A stretch of 64,000 bases of DNA from Cryptosporangium minutisporangium (GTDB taxonomy: Bacteria > Actinomycetota > Actinomycetes > Mycobacteriales > Cryptosporangiaceae), in contig NZ_BAAAYN010000040.1 of assembly GCF_039536245.1 (NCBI RefSeq), forward strand, positions 10,171 to 74,170, given 5' to 3'. Shown in pieces: positions 16,234 to 25,154 of the stretch (the first letter of the stretch is position 1; each line of letters starts with the position of its first letter). The position numbers and the translations under genes were made by a program. The notes under the pieces were generated by a model. It did not search any database and was not told where the DNA came from. It saw only the letters and a list, made by a program, of their open reading frames with translations.

Positions 16234-19200
16234 CAGGCCGTCCACACCGCGGCGCGGTCGAACATCGGGTCGGGGACCGCCGTGGCCTTCTCCAGCACCG
16301 CCTCGACGACGTCCCGGCGACCGAGCATGCCGATCCGGAACTCCTCGGCGAACGCCTGCGACGACAGGCTCGCGCGCACCAGCCGCACGTTGCGCTCGGA
16401 ATCCGCCGGATCCATCTGCTGCGGCTGGTACCCGATGTCGCTGCCGAGCGCGCTCACCGCGCCGAGCAGCCGGGCGCCGGCGGCGGCGTCCCCGGCCAAA
16501 CCGAGCGCCCCGGCGAGCACGTGCAGCGTCGCCAGCCACGACGTGACGTCCGGCTCGCTCTCCAGGAACCGGGCGAGCGCGGCGGCGCTGCGGACCGCCT
16601 GGTCGGCCTCGCCCCGGTCGAGCCGCACCTTGGCCAGCATCCAGCCGGCGGAGCCGACCGCGAAGTTGTGCTCGGCCTTCCGCGCCACCGCGACCGACTG
16701 CTCGAATAGCGTGGCCGCGCGGTCCGGATCGCCGGAGAGGCGGGCGATCTGCCCCAGTGCGGCGAGCGCCTCCGCCTCGCCCGGCCCGTCGTTCCACAGC
16801 CGGGCTTCGTCCAGCGCCTGCTGCGCGATCGCGGAGGCGGCCGCCGGGTCGGCGGCGGAGAGGTAGGCCTGGAACGCCCGGGCCCGGACGTACTTCGTCG
16901 TCATCGCCGCGGGATTGCCCTCGGCCAAGACCGTGCGGATCGACTCGGCAGCGGCCGCGTGTGCCCCGGCGAGGTACTGGAGCGGTGCGAGCGCGAAGTA
17001 CGCAGCGGCCCGCTGGGGATGCGCGTGCTCGCCGAGTGCCTGGAGCGCCGCGGTCGCCCACGCCGTGCCCTCGGTGATGAGTCCGAAGCGGTACCAGTAC
17101 CAGCCCAGCGCGCCGCAGAGCCGAAGCGCCGTCGTGACGTCCCCGTCCGACAGCGCGGATTCGAACGCCGACCGGACGTTCGGCTGCTCCTGCCGCACCC
17201 GGGCGAACCAGATCGCGGCGTCCCGGCCGAGCCAGTGGCGGTCGGCCTCCTCGACGGTCTCCACGACCCAGGTCCGGTGCCGCGCCCGGACGGCTGCTCG
17301 CTCGGCGTCCGGCAGCAGGCGGTTTCCGTACTCCCGCAGGCTCTCCAGCATGCCGAACCGCCGCGGACGCGCGGCCGGGTCGGAGGTGAGCAGCGACTTG
17401 GCGAGCAACGTCTCGACGTCGTCCGCGGTGGCGGCTCGCGAGCCGTCCGTCACCGCGCGGACCGCCGCCAGGTCGAACCCGCCGGAGAAGACGCCGAGCG
17501 TCGCGAACAGCCTGCGGTGGGCGTCGGTGAGGTCGTCGACGGACAGCGAGACCGACGCCTCCAGGCTGCGCAGCCGCTCCGGTCCGGTGCGGGCGCCGCC
17601 GACCAGCAGCGCGAACCGGTCGTGCAGGGAGGCGGCGATCTCCTCCACCGACAGCGTCCGGGACCGCGCGGCGGCCAGCTCGATCGCGAGCGGCAGGCCG
17701 TCGAGTTCGGCGCAGATCGTGGCGATCAACCGCTCCTCGTCCGGCGTGGGTCGCCAACGTGGGACGAGGGCCTGCGCGCGGGTCACGAACAGCTCCACCG
17801 CCGGGGAGGTCCCGGCGAGCGGGCCCAACTCGGCGAGGCGCTCCCCGGGGACGCCGAGCGGCTCCCGGCTGGTCGCGAGCACGGTGACCCCGGGGCAGAG
17901 CGGAAGCATCTCCGCGACGAACGCCGCCACCGCGTCGAGCAGGTGCTCGCAGTTGTCCAGGACCAGTAGCGCGGTGGTGTCGCGGAGGAAGGCGGCGAGG
18001 TCGGCCGTGCGCTGCGCCCCGGCGGCGCCGACGGTCGCGGCGACGGTCACCGCGAGCAGCGACGGGGACGGCAGGTCGGCCAGTTCGACGAACCAGGGCC
18101 CGGCGGGCGGGTCCTCGTCGGCCTCCTCGCGGGCGGCGGCCAGAGCCAGGCGCGTCTTCCCGACGCCGCCGGGGCCGACGAGCGTGACGAGCCGGTTCCC
18201 GGCCAGCGCCGCACGGAGGTCGGCGAGGTCGGCGTCCCGGCCGAGCAAGGGCGTGAGCGGTGCCGGCAGGAGCGGCCGCGGCCGGAGCGGCCCGCCCGAC
18301 CCGTCCGGCACGCCCGGCCCGGCGAATCCGTTGGGCTCGGCGAACCCGTTGGGCTCGGCCGGCTCCGGACCTCGGTGCGGGTCGGTGCCGCCCGACGGTG
18401 CCTCGGGAGCGCGGGGAGTGGCGCGCGGCGTCGCGTCCGGAGCACCGTCGAGGCGGCCGTCGAGCACGTCGCGTTCGAGCCGCTGGAGGCCCGGCCCCGG
18501 ATCGATACCGAGCTCCTCCCGCAGCACCGACCGCGCGGTGCGCATCACCGCGAGCGCGTCGGCCTGGCGGCCGTCGCGGGCGAGCGCGCGGGCCCGCAGC
18601 TCCCAAGTCCGCTCGCGCAGCGGATACTCCCGGGTCAGCTGGTCGAGGTCGGCGTGGAGCGACGCGTCGACGCCGAGCCCCAGCGACGCCTCGGCGCGCT
18701 CCTCCCGCGCGGTGATCCACAGCTCCCGCAACCGCGCCACGTCGGCGGCGAGGAAGCCGCGTTCGGCCAGGTCCCCGTAGGGCGGTTCGCTCCACTCGGC
18801 CAGCGCGGCGTCGAGTGCGGCCAGCGCCTCGGCCGGACGGCGGTCCCGCAGCGCGCGGGTGCCGGCGCGCGCTGAGGCGGTGAACCGCCGGGCGTCCACG
18901 GCGTCGTCGGGCAGCGCCAGCGAGTACCCGGTGGGCGAGCTGATCAGCACGGTCGCGGCGGCCCGGGCGGCGCGGTCCGGCTCGAGCTCCGTGCGGAGTT
19001 TGGCGATGTAGGAGTGCAGTGCCTGGCGGGCGGCGCGCGGCGGAGCGCCGTCCCAGATGGCCTCGACCAGCTGGTCGTAGGTGACCGCCTGTCCACCCGC
19101 GAGGACGAGCGCGGCGACCAGCGCCCGCACCTGCGCGCCGCCGAGTCGCAGCGGCACGTCGTCGCGGTACGCGCGGACGCCGCCGAGGACGTCGACGCGG

Positions 19201-19280
19201 ACCACTCCGGAGGTGTGCGGAGAACCTGGCCCCGGGTCGACCACTGCGTCCTCACTCCTCGCGATCGGCTGACCGGACAT
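16233..19280 (-). CDS. SARP/AfsR-type transcriptional regulator with NB-ARC-like ATPase
   Basis: About 1015 aa. An OmpR-like winged helix (about 25-105, LRLGGAQVRALVAALVLAGG) is followed by a bacterial transcriptional activator domain (about 110-260). A Pro-rich linker carries a small duplication (EPNGFAEPNGFAG). Then comes a STAND/NB-ARC ATPase with Walker A LVGPGGVGKTRLAL and Walker B-like LLVLDNCEHLL, and a C-terminal helical TPR-like region. This is the AfsR/SARP architecture used to activate secondary metabolism or development in response to nucleotide-driven oligomerisation. No biosynthetic cluster is visible next to it. It is coupled to a downstream membrane protein gene. The start is uncertain; ATG 19280 is taken, with no clear ribosome site. 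Confidence 0.9.
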   Translation of the reverse strand: MSGQPIARSEDAVVDPGPGSPHTSGVVRVDVLGGVRAYRDDVPLRLGGAQVRALVAALVLAGGQAVTYDQLVEAIWDGAPPRAARQALHSYIAKLRTELEPDRAARAAATVLISSPTGYSLALPDDAVDARRFTASARAGTRALRDRRPAEALAALDAALAEWSEPPYGDLAERGFLAADVARLRELWITAREERAEASLGLGVDASLHADLDQLTREYPLRERTWELRARALARDGRQADALAVMRTARSVLREELGIDPGPGLQRLERDVLDGRLDGAPDATPRATPRAPEAPSGGTDPHRGPEPAEPNGFAEPNGFAGPGVPDGSGGPLRPRPLLPAPLTPLLGRDADLADLRAALAGNRLVTLVGPGGVGKTRLALAAAREEADEDPPAGPWFVELADLPSPSLLAVTVAATVGAAGAQRTADLAAFLRDTTALLVLDNCEHLLDAVAAFVAEMLPLCPGVTVLATSREPLGVPGERLAELGPLAGTSPAVELFVTRAQALVPRWRPTPDEERLIATICAELDGLPLAIELAAARSRTLSVEEIAASLHDRFALLVGGARTGPERLRSLEASVSLSVDDLTDAHRRLFATLGVFSGGFDLAAVRAVTDGSRAATADDVETLLAKSLLTSDPAARPRRFGMLESLREYGNRLLPDAERAAVRARHRTWVVETVEEADRHWLGRDAAIWFARVRQEQPNVRSAFESALSDGDVTTALRLCGALGWYWYRFGLITEGTAWATAALQALGEHAHPQRAAAYFALAPLQYLAGAHAAAAESIRTVLAEGNPAAMTTKYVRARAFQAYLSAADPAAASAIAQQALDEARLWNDGPGEAEALAALGQIARLSGDPDRAATLFEQSVAVARKAEHNFAVGSAGWMLAKVRLDRGEADQAVRSAAALARFLESEPDVTSWLATLHVLAGALGLAGDAAAGARLLGAVSALGSDIGYQPQQMDPADSERNVRLVRASLSSQAFAEEFRIGMLGRRDVVEAVLEKATAVPDPMFDRAAVWTA

Positions 19281-19448
19281 CGATCTAACGCAGAGTACGG
19301 GGAAGGGCAACAGAACCCGCTTGGCGCCACTGTGCGTGTGCGTCAGCGTCGCGACCTGATTTCGTCTTGCTCACTCCTCGGTTGCTCAGGTGTGATTCCG
19401 TGTGGTTGGGGGTAGAAGGCTCGCGTTTCGACCGACGGAGGGAGCAGG

Positions 19449-19658
19449 ATGGCCACGGCACGCGGTCACTGGGATCTGCCTCCCGGGTGGAAAGCCGACC
19501 CGGAGGACACCGCGGACGACGACGTCCGTTTCATCGACCCGGAGGACCTCGCCGATCATCGGCTGTACGGATCGTGGTCCGACCGTGTTCCGGTGGACGC
19601 GGAGGACGCGGCGTTCGACGTCGACCGTCCGCGGGTGGAGGAGTACCTGGCGCTTTGA
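19449..19658 (+). CDS. Small acidic hypothetical protein
   Basis: A 69-aa acidic protein rich in Asp/Glu, with patterns DADPEDTADDDVRF-like in the first half and PVDAEDAAFDVDRPRVEEYL at the end. I do not recognise a family. A strong GGAGGGAGCAGG ribosome site immediately before the ATG supports translation. It converges on the beta-lactamase gene with one base between stops. No membrane segment or signal peptide is present. Confidence 0.7.
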   Translation: MATARGHWDLPPGWKADPEDTADDDVRFIDPEDLADHRLYGSWSDRVPVDAEDAAFDVDRPRVEEYLAL

Positions 19659-19659
19659 C

Positions 19660-20817
19660 TCAGAGCCGGTTCAGTGCGCGGGTCAGGATCGTCGCCGCTC
19701 GGGCCAGCACCGTTTCGTCGTCCGCCGCGTCGAGCGCCGGCTTGCGCGTGTAGACCGCGTACACGACCGGGGCGCCGCTCGGTGGCCAGGCCACCGCGAT
19801 GTCGTTGACCGCTCCGTAGCGCCCCGCGGTTCCGGTCTTGTCGCCCACCGTCCAGTTCGACGGCAAACCGGCCCGGATCCGCCGGGCGCCGGTCAAGCTC
19901 GCGCGCAGCCACTCGGTCACCAGCGTGCGGGCCGAGGCGTTCAGCGCGTCGCCGAGCACCATCCGGTGGAGCGTCCGGCCGACCGCCGCCGGTGACGTCG
20001 TGTCACGGGGGTCGCCCGGCGTGGCCTCGTTGAGTTCGGGCTCCCACCGGTCGAGCCGGGTGACGTCGTCGCCGAGCGTTCGGAGGAACCGGGTCAGCCC
20101 CGGCGGCCCGCCGAGCTCGGCCAGCAGCAGGTTGCCCGCAGTGTTGTCGCTCTGGGTGACGGTGGCCACGCAGAGTTCCGCCAGCGGCATGCCGTCGTCC
20201 AGGTATTGGTCGGTGACGGGCGAGTGGGGCAGCACGTCGTCGCGGCTCCAGCGGACGACCCGGTCGAGCCCGCCGCGCTGAGCGACCGCCGCCGCGGCGA
20301 GCACCTTGAACGTGGAGGCGAGCGGGAAGCGTTCGTCGGGGCGGTGGGCGACGGCGGTGCCGGTGCCGGTGTCCAGGGCCCACGCGCCGATCCGGGTGCC
20401 GGTCGACGTCTCCAGCGCCTGCAGTTCGGGCACGGCGGCCGGGGCCGGGGTCGCGGTTGGACTTCCGCCCGCCGTCGGTGTCGGGCTCGCGGTCGGCGTC
20501 GGGGACACCTCCGGGTCGGCCGACGTCGATTGGCAGGCCGCGAGCAACGAAAGAGCCGCCCCACCCACCAGAACGGATCGGCGGGTGAGGCGGCTTTGCT
20601 CAGCCGCACCGTGTCGGCTCACCAGAACGGATCGGGGGGTGGGGCGGCTTTGCTCAGCCGCACCGTGTCGGCTCACCAGAACGGATCGGGGGGTGGGGCG
20701 GCTTTGCTCAGCCGCACCGTGTCGGCTCACCAGAACGGATCGGGGGGTGGGGCGGCTTTGCTCAGCCGCACCGTGTCGGCTCACCAGAACGGATCGGGGG
20801 GTGGGGCGGCTCTGCAC
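19660..20817 (-). CDS. Class A beta-lactamase, lipoprotein, with repeated N-terminus
   Basis: A 385-aa serine beta-lactamase that hydrolyses beta-lactam antibiotics. All class A motifs are present: STFK (Ser168-Lys171), SDN (223-225), WEPELN with the general-base Glu near 259, and KTG (327-329). A Tat-like lipoprotein signal (LTRRSVLVGGAALSLLAAC, Cys at 95) and a Pro/Thr-rich linker place it on the outer face of the membrane. The odd part is the N-terminus before the signal, made of four copies of the 18-residue unit SRPTPRSVLVSRHGAAEQ. Each copy holds a GTG codon, so several starts are possible; the functional one may be the most internal GTG, about 20 residues before the RRSVLV motif. Confidence 0.9.
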   Translation of the reverse strand: MQSRPTPRSVLVSRHGAAEQSRPTPRSVLVSRHGAAEQSRPTPRSVLVSRHGAAEQSRPTPRSVLVSRHGAAEQSRLTRRSVLVGGAALSLLAACQSTSADPEVSPTPTASPTPTAGGSPTATPAPAAVPELQALETSTGTRIGAWALDTGTGTAVAHRPDERFPLASTFKVLAAAAVAQRGGLDRVVRWSRDDVLPHSPVTDQYLDDGMPLAELCVATVTQSDNTAGNLLLAELGGPPGLTRFLRTLGDDVTRLDRWEPELNEATPGDPRDTTSPAAVGRTLHRMVLGDALNASARTLVTEWLRASLTGARRIRAGLPSNWTVGDKTGTAGRYGAVNDIAVAWPPSGAPVVYAVYTRKPALDAADDETVLARAATILTRALNRL

Positions 20818-20835
20818 AGCCGCACCGTATCGGAC
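20566..20835 (-). repeat. 54-bp tandem repeat inside the beta-lactamase gene start
   Basis: Five 54-bp units start at 20566, 20620, 20674, 20728 and 20782. The middle three are identical as read; the first (next to the signal peptide) and last have diverged. The unit length is 18 codons, so copy-number change keeps frame. On the coding strand each unit carries a GTG followed by Ser-Arg-His-Gly and a hairpin (GCGGCT-GAGCAA-AGCCGC). The unit is a duplicated form of the leader that ends in the genuine RRSVLV, so it arose by expansion of the gene's own start region. Confidence 0.92.
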
Positions 20836-20868
20836 GGCGTCGACCGTACGGTGCGCTGCGGGGACGGA

Positions 20869-21417
20869 TCAGGCGGTGGGGCTCGCGGTAGGGGCGGCTT
20901 CGTCGGTGGGCGCGTCGGTGGGCGTGTCGGTCGGGGCCGGAGTCGGCGCGGTGCGGCCGCTGGCGTTGATCCGGACCGCGGAGCGGGTGGTCCCGGTTTG
21001 CGTTCCGCTCAGCGCGACGTGGGCACCGGTGGGAACCGCGGCCAGCGTGGCCCGCGCGTCGTTCACCGTGATCTTCGCGGTGGCCGCGACGCCGACCGTG
21101 ACCGATGTGCCGCGACCGGTCTTCCCGCCCTTGACCGTGAGCGTGAGGGTGCGCGCGGTGGCGTCGACGGCGGTGACCGTACCGGTGAAGGAGAACGGAA
21201 CCGGCTTCGCGATCGGCTTCTTCGCCACCGGCGCGGGGGTCGGCTTCTTGGCGACCGGCGCCGGCTTCTTCGCCACGGGGGCGGGCTTCTTGGCCGCGGG
21301 GGCGGCGACGGGCTTCTTCGCGGCGGCCGTCGTACCGGCCACCGCGGGAGCGGCGAGCCCCCCGGCGACGACGGCACCGGCGACGAGCGGCAGGACGGCG
21401 AGGGCGAGGCGGCGCAT
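20869..21417 (-). CDS. Secreted Lys/Ala/Pro-repeat protein (DUF5666-like)
   Basis: A 182-aa exported protein. The signal peptide spans about 1-27 (MRRLALAVLPLVAGAVVAGG, then AAPAVAG). Residues about 32-72 are a repeated Lys-Lys-Pro/Ala-Pro-Val stretch (PAPVAKKPAPVAKKPTP), probably an extended cell-wall-spanning or polyanion-binding segment. A small beta-barrel-like domain follows (GTVTAVDATARTLTLTVKGG, VTVGVAATAKITVND), resembling DUF5666, and the tail is Pro/Thr/Asp-rich. An AGGAG sits six bases before the ATG. It lies just upstream of the beta-lactamase gene (51-base gap), so the two may be cotranscribed. Function unknown. Confidence 0.78.
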   Translation of the reverse strand: MRRLALAVLPLVAGAVVAGGLAAPAVAGTTAAAKKPVAAPAAKKPAPVAKKPAPVAKKPTPAPVAKKPIAKPVPFSFTGTVTAVDATARTLTLTVKGGKTGRGTSVTVGVAATAKITVNDARATLAAVPTGAHVALSGTQTGTTRSAVRINASGRTAPTPAPTDTPTDAPTDEAAPTASPTA

Positions 21418-21687
21418 GGGGGGACTCCTGGACGGAACGCGGGGGTACGTCATCCACCATCGGGCGCGGCGGGGGCGGGTCGACTGCGCGCCGGGTGCAT
21501 TTCGGGTGCGCCCTCGCCCCGCCAGCGGCAACCGGCGACGCGGGGCACGGAGTGATTCCTGAGCGGCGCGTCCGGGGTACTCGTCCGGCAGCAGACGGAA
21601 TCACCGCGGGGCGCCGCCGCGTTACCTCGGTGGTTCGCCGACGAGAGCGCGGATCGACCGCGACACCGCATCGAAGGAGACGCCGCG

Positions 21688-22068
21688 ATGACCGCATGGA
21701 ACCCGGACGATCTGCACCGTGTCGGCCGCGCCATCGAACTGCAGATCACCTCGGCCCGGCCGGACGGCACCCTGCGGCCCTACGTGACGATCTGGGCGGT
21801 CCAGGTGGGTGTGGACCTCTACGTGCGGTCCGCCTACGGCGCGAACAACGGCTGGTACCGGCGTGCGAAGGCCAGCGGAACCGGCCGTATCCGCGCCGGT
21901 GGGGTGGAGCAGAACGTCACGTTCGCCGAGGCCGACGCCGACGTGCACCCCGCGATCGACGAGGCATACCACGCGAAGTACGACCAGTACGGGCCGGCGA
22001 TCGTCGGCACGGTCGTCGGCCCGCAGGCTGCCGGCGTCACGCTCCGCGTCGTGCCCCGCGCGAGCTGA
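21688..22068 (+). CDS. DUF2255 family protein
   Basis: A 126-aa cytoplasmic protein of the DUF2255 type. Diagnostic features are RPYVTIWAVQVGVDLYVRSA, GANNGWYRRAKASGTGRIRA and the C-terminal IDEAYHAKYDQYG. The fold resembles flavin-reductase / PNPOx-like split barrels that bind F420 or FMN, but no biochemical role is established. AAGGAG lies upstream of the ATG. It converges on the carboxymuconolactone decarboxylase-like gene. Confidence 0.82.
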   Translation: MTAWNPDDLHRVGRAIELQITSARPDGTLRPYVTIWAVQVGVDLYVRSAYGANNGWYRRAKASGTGRIRAGGVEQNVTFAEADADVHPAIDEAYHAKYDQYGPAIVGTVVGPQAAGVTLRVVPRAS

Positions 22069-22087
22069 CGGCGGGCGGGGCCCGGCG

Positions 22088-22648
22088 CTACTCCTCGGCG
22101 GCGAAGATGCGGAGCTGGAGCGCGAGCATCGCGTAGTACCCGACGAGCGTGGTCAGCTCGAACAGGCCCCGCGCGCCGAGCTCCTGCACCGCCGCCTCGT
22201 ACCCGGCGTCGTCGAGCGTGCGATCCCGGAGCAGCGCGCGGGCGGTCCGCAGCACGACCCGCTCCACCCCCGTCAGCGACGCGGGGTCCGACCCGTCCCG
22301 CACCGCGGCGAGTTCGTCGTCGGTGAGCCCGGCCAGCCGCCCGACGGCCTCGTGGGCGAGCCGCTCGAACGCGCTGTCCTCGTACGCCGCGACCGCGAGG
22401 ATCGCCAGCTCACGTGCGCGATCGGAGAGCACCGAGGAGTACCGCACCGCCTCGCCGATCGCTTGCAGCGCACCCCCGACCGGCGGGCTGAGCAGCATCG
22501 CGTTGAACGGGCCGCGCAGCGTTCCGTCGTCCTCGGTCAGCGGGAACGCCTGGGGCCCGGACGCGCGCCGGCCGCCGGTGACGGCCCGGTAGACCCGCTG
22601 CTGGTCGTCGTCCAACTCGGAGGGCGAGAAGCGCGGCAGACGGGTCAC
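22088..22648 (-). CDS. Carboxymuconolactone decarboxylase-family protein
   Basis: A 186-aa AhpD/CMD-like helical protein. The segment GPFNAMLLSPPVGGALQAIG, followed by RARELAILAVAAYEDSAFER and HEAVGRLAGLTDDELAAVRD, is typical of the family. The CxxC redox pair found in AhpD peroxidase partners is absent, so it belongs to the decarboxylase-like or uncharacterised branch. The GTG at 22648 is chosen by homology of LPRFSPSELDDDQQRVYRAV; the longer start at 22732 adds unrelated sequence. It is divergent from the Baeyer-Villiger monooxygenase. Confidence 0.82.
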   Translation of the reverse strand: MTRLPRFSPSELDDDQQRVYRAVTGGRRASGPQAFPLTEDDGTLRGPFNAMLLSPPVGGALQAIGEAVRYSSVLSDRARELAILAVAAYEDSAFERLAHEAVGRLAGLTDDELAAVRDGSDPASLTGVERVVLRTARALLRDRTLDDAGYEAAVQELGARGLFELTTLVGYYAMLALQLRIFAAEE

Positions 22649-22779
22649 GATCCGCAGGCTAGTACGTGGTGCAGATCGCACCGTTGAGGCGGCGATTCGA
22701 GGCGTCCTGCTCTTGGTACCGGACGGTTCCACGCTCGATGATGGCGTAGCACCGTCCTGGCGACCGAGGGAGTCTCGTC

Positions 22780-24306
22780 ATGCCCGCTGCGTCCATCTCT
22801 CCGGAGGAGCCTCCGACCGGCCTCGAACACGTCGACGTCGTGATCGTCGGCGCCGGCATCTCCGGAATCGGCGCGGCGTACTACCTGCAGAACCGCGCAC
22901 CGGGAAAGACCTACACGATCCTCGAGGCGCGTGGCGCGACCGGCGGAACGTGGGACCTGTTCCGCTACCCGGGGATCCGGTCGGACTCCGACCTGCACAC
23001 GTTCGGGTACGAGTTCAAGCCGTGGCGGGACGAGGAGTCGATCGCCGGCGCCGACAAGATCCTCGCGTACCTGCGGGAGACCGCCGCGGAGAACGACATC
23101 GACCGCCACGTCCGGTTCCACCACCGGGTGGTCGGCGCCGCCTGGTCGAGCGCGGACGCCCGGTGGGTCGTCGACGTCGAGCGCACCGACACCGGTGAGC
23201 GGACGCAGCTCTCCGCGAGCTGGATCTTCACCGCGACCGGCTACTACCGCTACGACGAGGGCTTCACCCCGCACTTCGAGGGCCGCGACCGGTTCGGCGG
23301 CCCGATCGTCCACCCGCAGCACTGGCCGGAGGACCTCGACTACGCGGGCAAGCGGGTCGTGGTGATCGGCAGCGGAGCCACCGCGGTGACGCTGGTGCCG
23401 GCGCTGGCCAAGACCGCGGCGCACGTGACGATGCTCCAACGCACGCCGACGTACATCATGCCGGTGCCGTCGAAGGACCCGATCGCCAACCGGCTGCGGA
23501 AGATCCTCCCGCCCGATCGCGCGTACGCGCTCACCCGCCGCAAGAACATCGCGCAGCAGGCGGCGATCTGGAAGTTCGCCCAACGGTTCCCGAACGCCGC
23601 GCGGAAGATCATCCGGTCGGTCAACGCCAAGCAGCTGCCCGCCGGCTATCCGGTCGACGAACACTTCAACCCGCCGTACGGCCCGTGGGACCAGCGGCTC
23701 TGCGCGGTGCCCGACGGTGACCTGTTCCGGGTGCTGCGCAAGGGCACGGCCTCGGTGGTGACCGACCGGATCGAGACGTTCACCGAGAACGGCGTCCGGC
23801 TGGTCTCCGGCCGGGAGCTGGAAGCCGACATCATCGTCACCGCCACCGGCCTCAACCTGCTGCCGTTCGGCGGCACCGACGTCACCGTCGACGGCGTCCC
23901 GGTGAACCTGCCGGAGACCGTCGCGTTCCGGGGCATGATGCTTTCCGGCGTTCCGAACCTCGCGTTCGCGATCGGATACACGAACTCCTCCTGGACGCTC
24001 AAGGTCGGGCTGCTCTGCGAGTACTTCTGCCGTCTGCTCAACCACATGGACGCGCACCGCTACGACTCCTGCGTACCGGTGGTGCCGGATCCGGACATGC
24101 CCACGCGTCCGTTCCTGGACTTCGACGCCGGGTACGTCAAGCGGTCGCTCGACCAGCTGCCCCGGCAGGGCGCGGCGGCTCCGTGGCTGATGTCGATGAG
24201 CTACCAGGACGACGTCAAGCTGCTGCGCAACGGCCCGGTCACCGACCCGGCACTGCGGTTCACGTCCGTCGACCGGGCGGCCACCGCGGCGGAGATGGCC
24301 CGATGA
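22780..24306 (+). CDS. Flavin-containing Baeyer-Villiger-type monooxygenase
   Basis: A 508-aa FAD/NADPH monooxygenase that would insert oxygen next to a ketone or oxidise heteroatoms. Two Rossmann motifs are seen: FAD-binding GAGISGIGAAYYL (about 24-36) and NADPH-binding VVVIGSGATAV. Between them lies the Baeyer-Villiger fingerprint variant FEGRDRFGGPIVHPQHWPED. ATGLNLLPFGG is the late FAD-contact motif. It most resembles the EthA/MymA group of mycobacteria. The gene overlaps the following SDR by four bases (ATGA) and that in turn the PucR gene, which parallels the monooxygenase-dehydrogenase arrangement of the mymA operon. The physiological substrate is unknown. Confidence 0.92.
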   Translation: MPAASISPEEPPTGLEHVDVVIVGAGISGIGAAYYLQNRAPGKTYTILEARGATGGTWDLFRYPGIRSDSDLHTFGYEFKPWRDEESIAGADKILAYLRETAAENDIDRHVRFHHRVVGAAWSSADARWVVDVERTDTGERTQLSASWIFTATGYYRYDEGFTPHFEGRDRFGGPIVHPQHWPEDLDYAGKRVVVIGSGATAVTLVPALAKTAAHVTMLQRTPTYIMPVPSKDPIANRLRKILPPDRAYALTRRKNIAQQAAIWKFAQRFPNAARKIIRSVNAKQLPAGYPVDEHFNPPYGPWDQRLCAVPDGDLFRVLRKGTASVVTDRIETFTENGVRLVSGRELEADIIVTATGLNLLPFGGTDVTVDGVPVNLPETVAFRGMMLSGVPNLAFAIGYTNSSWTLKVGLLCEYFCRLLNHMDAHRYDSCVPVVPDPDMPTRPFLDFDAGYVKRSLDQLPRQGAAAPWLMSMSYQDDVKLLRNGPVTDPALRFTSVDRAATAAEMAR

Positions 24307-25154
24307 GCGACTTCGCCGGAAAGGTCGCCGTCGTCACCGGCGCGGGCTCCGGTATCGGCCGGGCCCTGGCACTCGGGCTGGCCCGCCGCGGCGCACGCCT
24401 GGCGCTCAGCGACGTCGACGGCGCCGGGCTCGCCGGAACCGCCGACGAGGTGTCCGCGCTCGGTGCGCCGGTGCACGCCGAGCGGCTCGACGTCGGCGAC
24501 CGGGACGCGTTCGGGGCGTACGCCGCCGCGGTGGCCGGCCACTACGGCGTCGTCCACCAGCTCTACAACAACGCGGGGATCGCCGACTCGGCGCCGTCGA
24601 TCCTGGAGTCGAATTACGACGCGTTCGAGCGGGTGCTGCGCGTCAACCTGTGGGGCGTCATCCAGGGCACGAAGGAGTTCCTGCCGCACCTGGTGGCGTC
24701 CGGCGACGGGCACGTCGTCAACATCTCCAGCCTGAACGGGTTCCTGGCGCAGGCCGGGCTCGGCCCGTACTGCACGTCGAAGTTCGCGGTGCGGGGCTTC
24801 ACCGAGACGCTGCGGTCGGAGATGCTGCGCGACGGCCACCCGGTGCGCGTCACGGTCGTCCACCCCGGCGGCGTCGCGACGAACATCGCGGTGGCCGCGC
24901 TGACCGCGGCGCGGGAGCGCGGCGAGACCGTCACCGCGGAGCAGGAGAGCCGCACCCGGACCTACAGCGAGAAGCTGCTGCGGATGGACCCGCAGCGGGC
25001 GGCGACGATCATCCTCGACGGTGTCCGCGCCGACCGGCCGCGGATCCTGGTGGGCAACGACGCCAAGGCGGTGGACGTGCTGGTCCGGCTGGTGCCGCGG
25101 AACTACCCGCGGCTGGTGAACTGGTGGGGCAAGCGGCTGTTTCCGGAGCAGTGA
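24303..25154 (+). CDS. Short-chain dehydrogenase/reductase
   Basis: A 283-aa classical SDR oxidoreductase. The cofactor motif TGAGSGIG is at 12-19, NNAG at 89-92, and the catalytic Ser (142-143), Tyr156 and Lys160 (YCTSK) are intact. The acidic residue after the second strand (LSDVDG) favours NAD(H) over NADP(H). It is coupled to the upstream Baeyer-Villiger monooxygenase (ATGA overlap) and could supply its ketone substrate from an alcohol. It matches the SadH-like position in mymA-type operons. Confidence 0.92.
   Translation: MSDFAGKVAVVTGAGSGIGRALALGLARRGARLALSDVDGAGLAGTADEVSALGAPVHAERLDVGDRDAFGAYAAAVAGHYGVVHQLYNNAGIADSAPSILESNYDAFERVLRVNLWGVIQGTKEFLPHLVASGDGHVVNISSLNGFLAQAGLGPYCTSKFAVRGFTETLRSEMLRDGHPVRVTVVHPGGVATNIAVAALTAARERGETVTAEQESRTRTYSEKLLRMDPQRAATIILDGVRADRPRILVGNDAKAVDVLVRLVPRNYPRLVNWWGKRLFPEQ

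Noticed and set aside
15223-18795. A single 1190-codon minus-strand protein upstream of the membrane protein
   Set aside because: Only the last 336 codons are protein-like. The rest is an out-of-frame reading of the SARP-type regulator; the true start (16233) overlaps that gene's stop.
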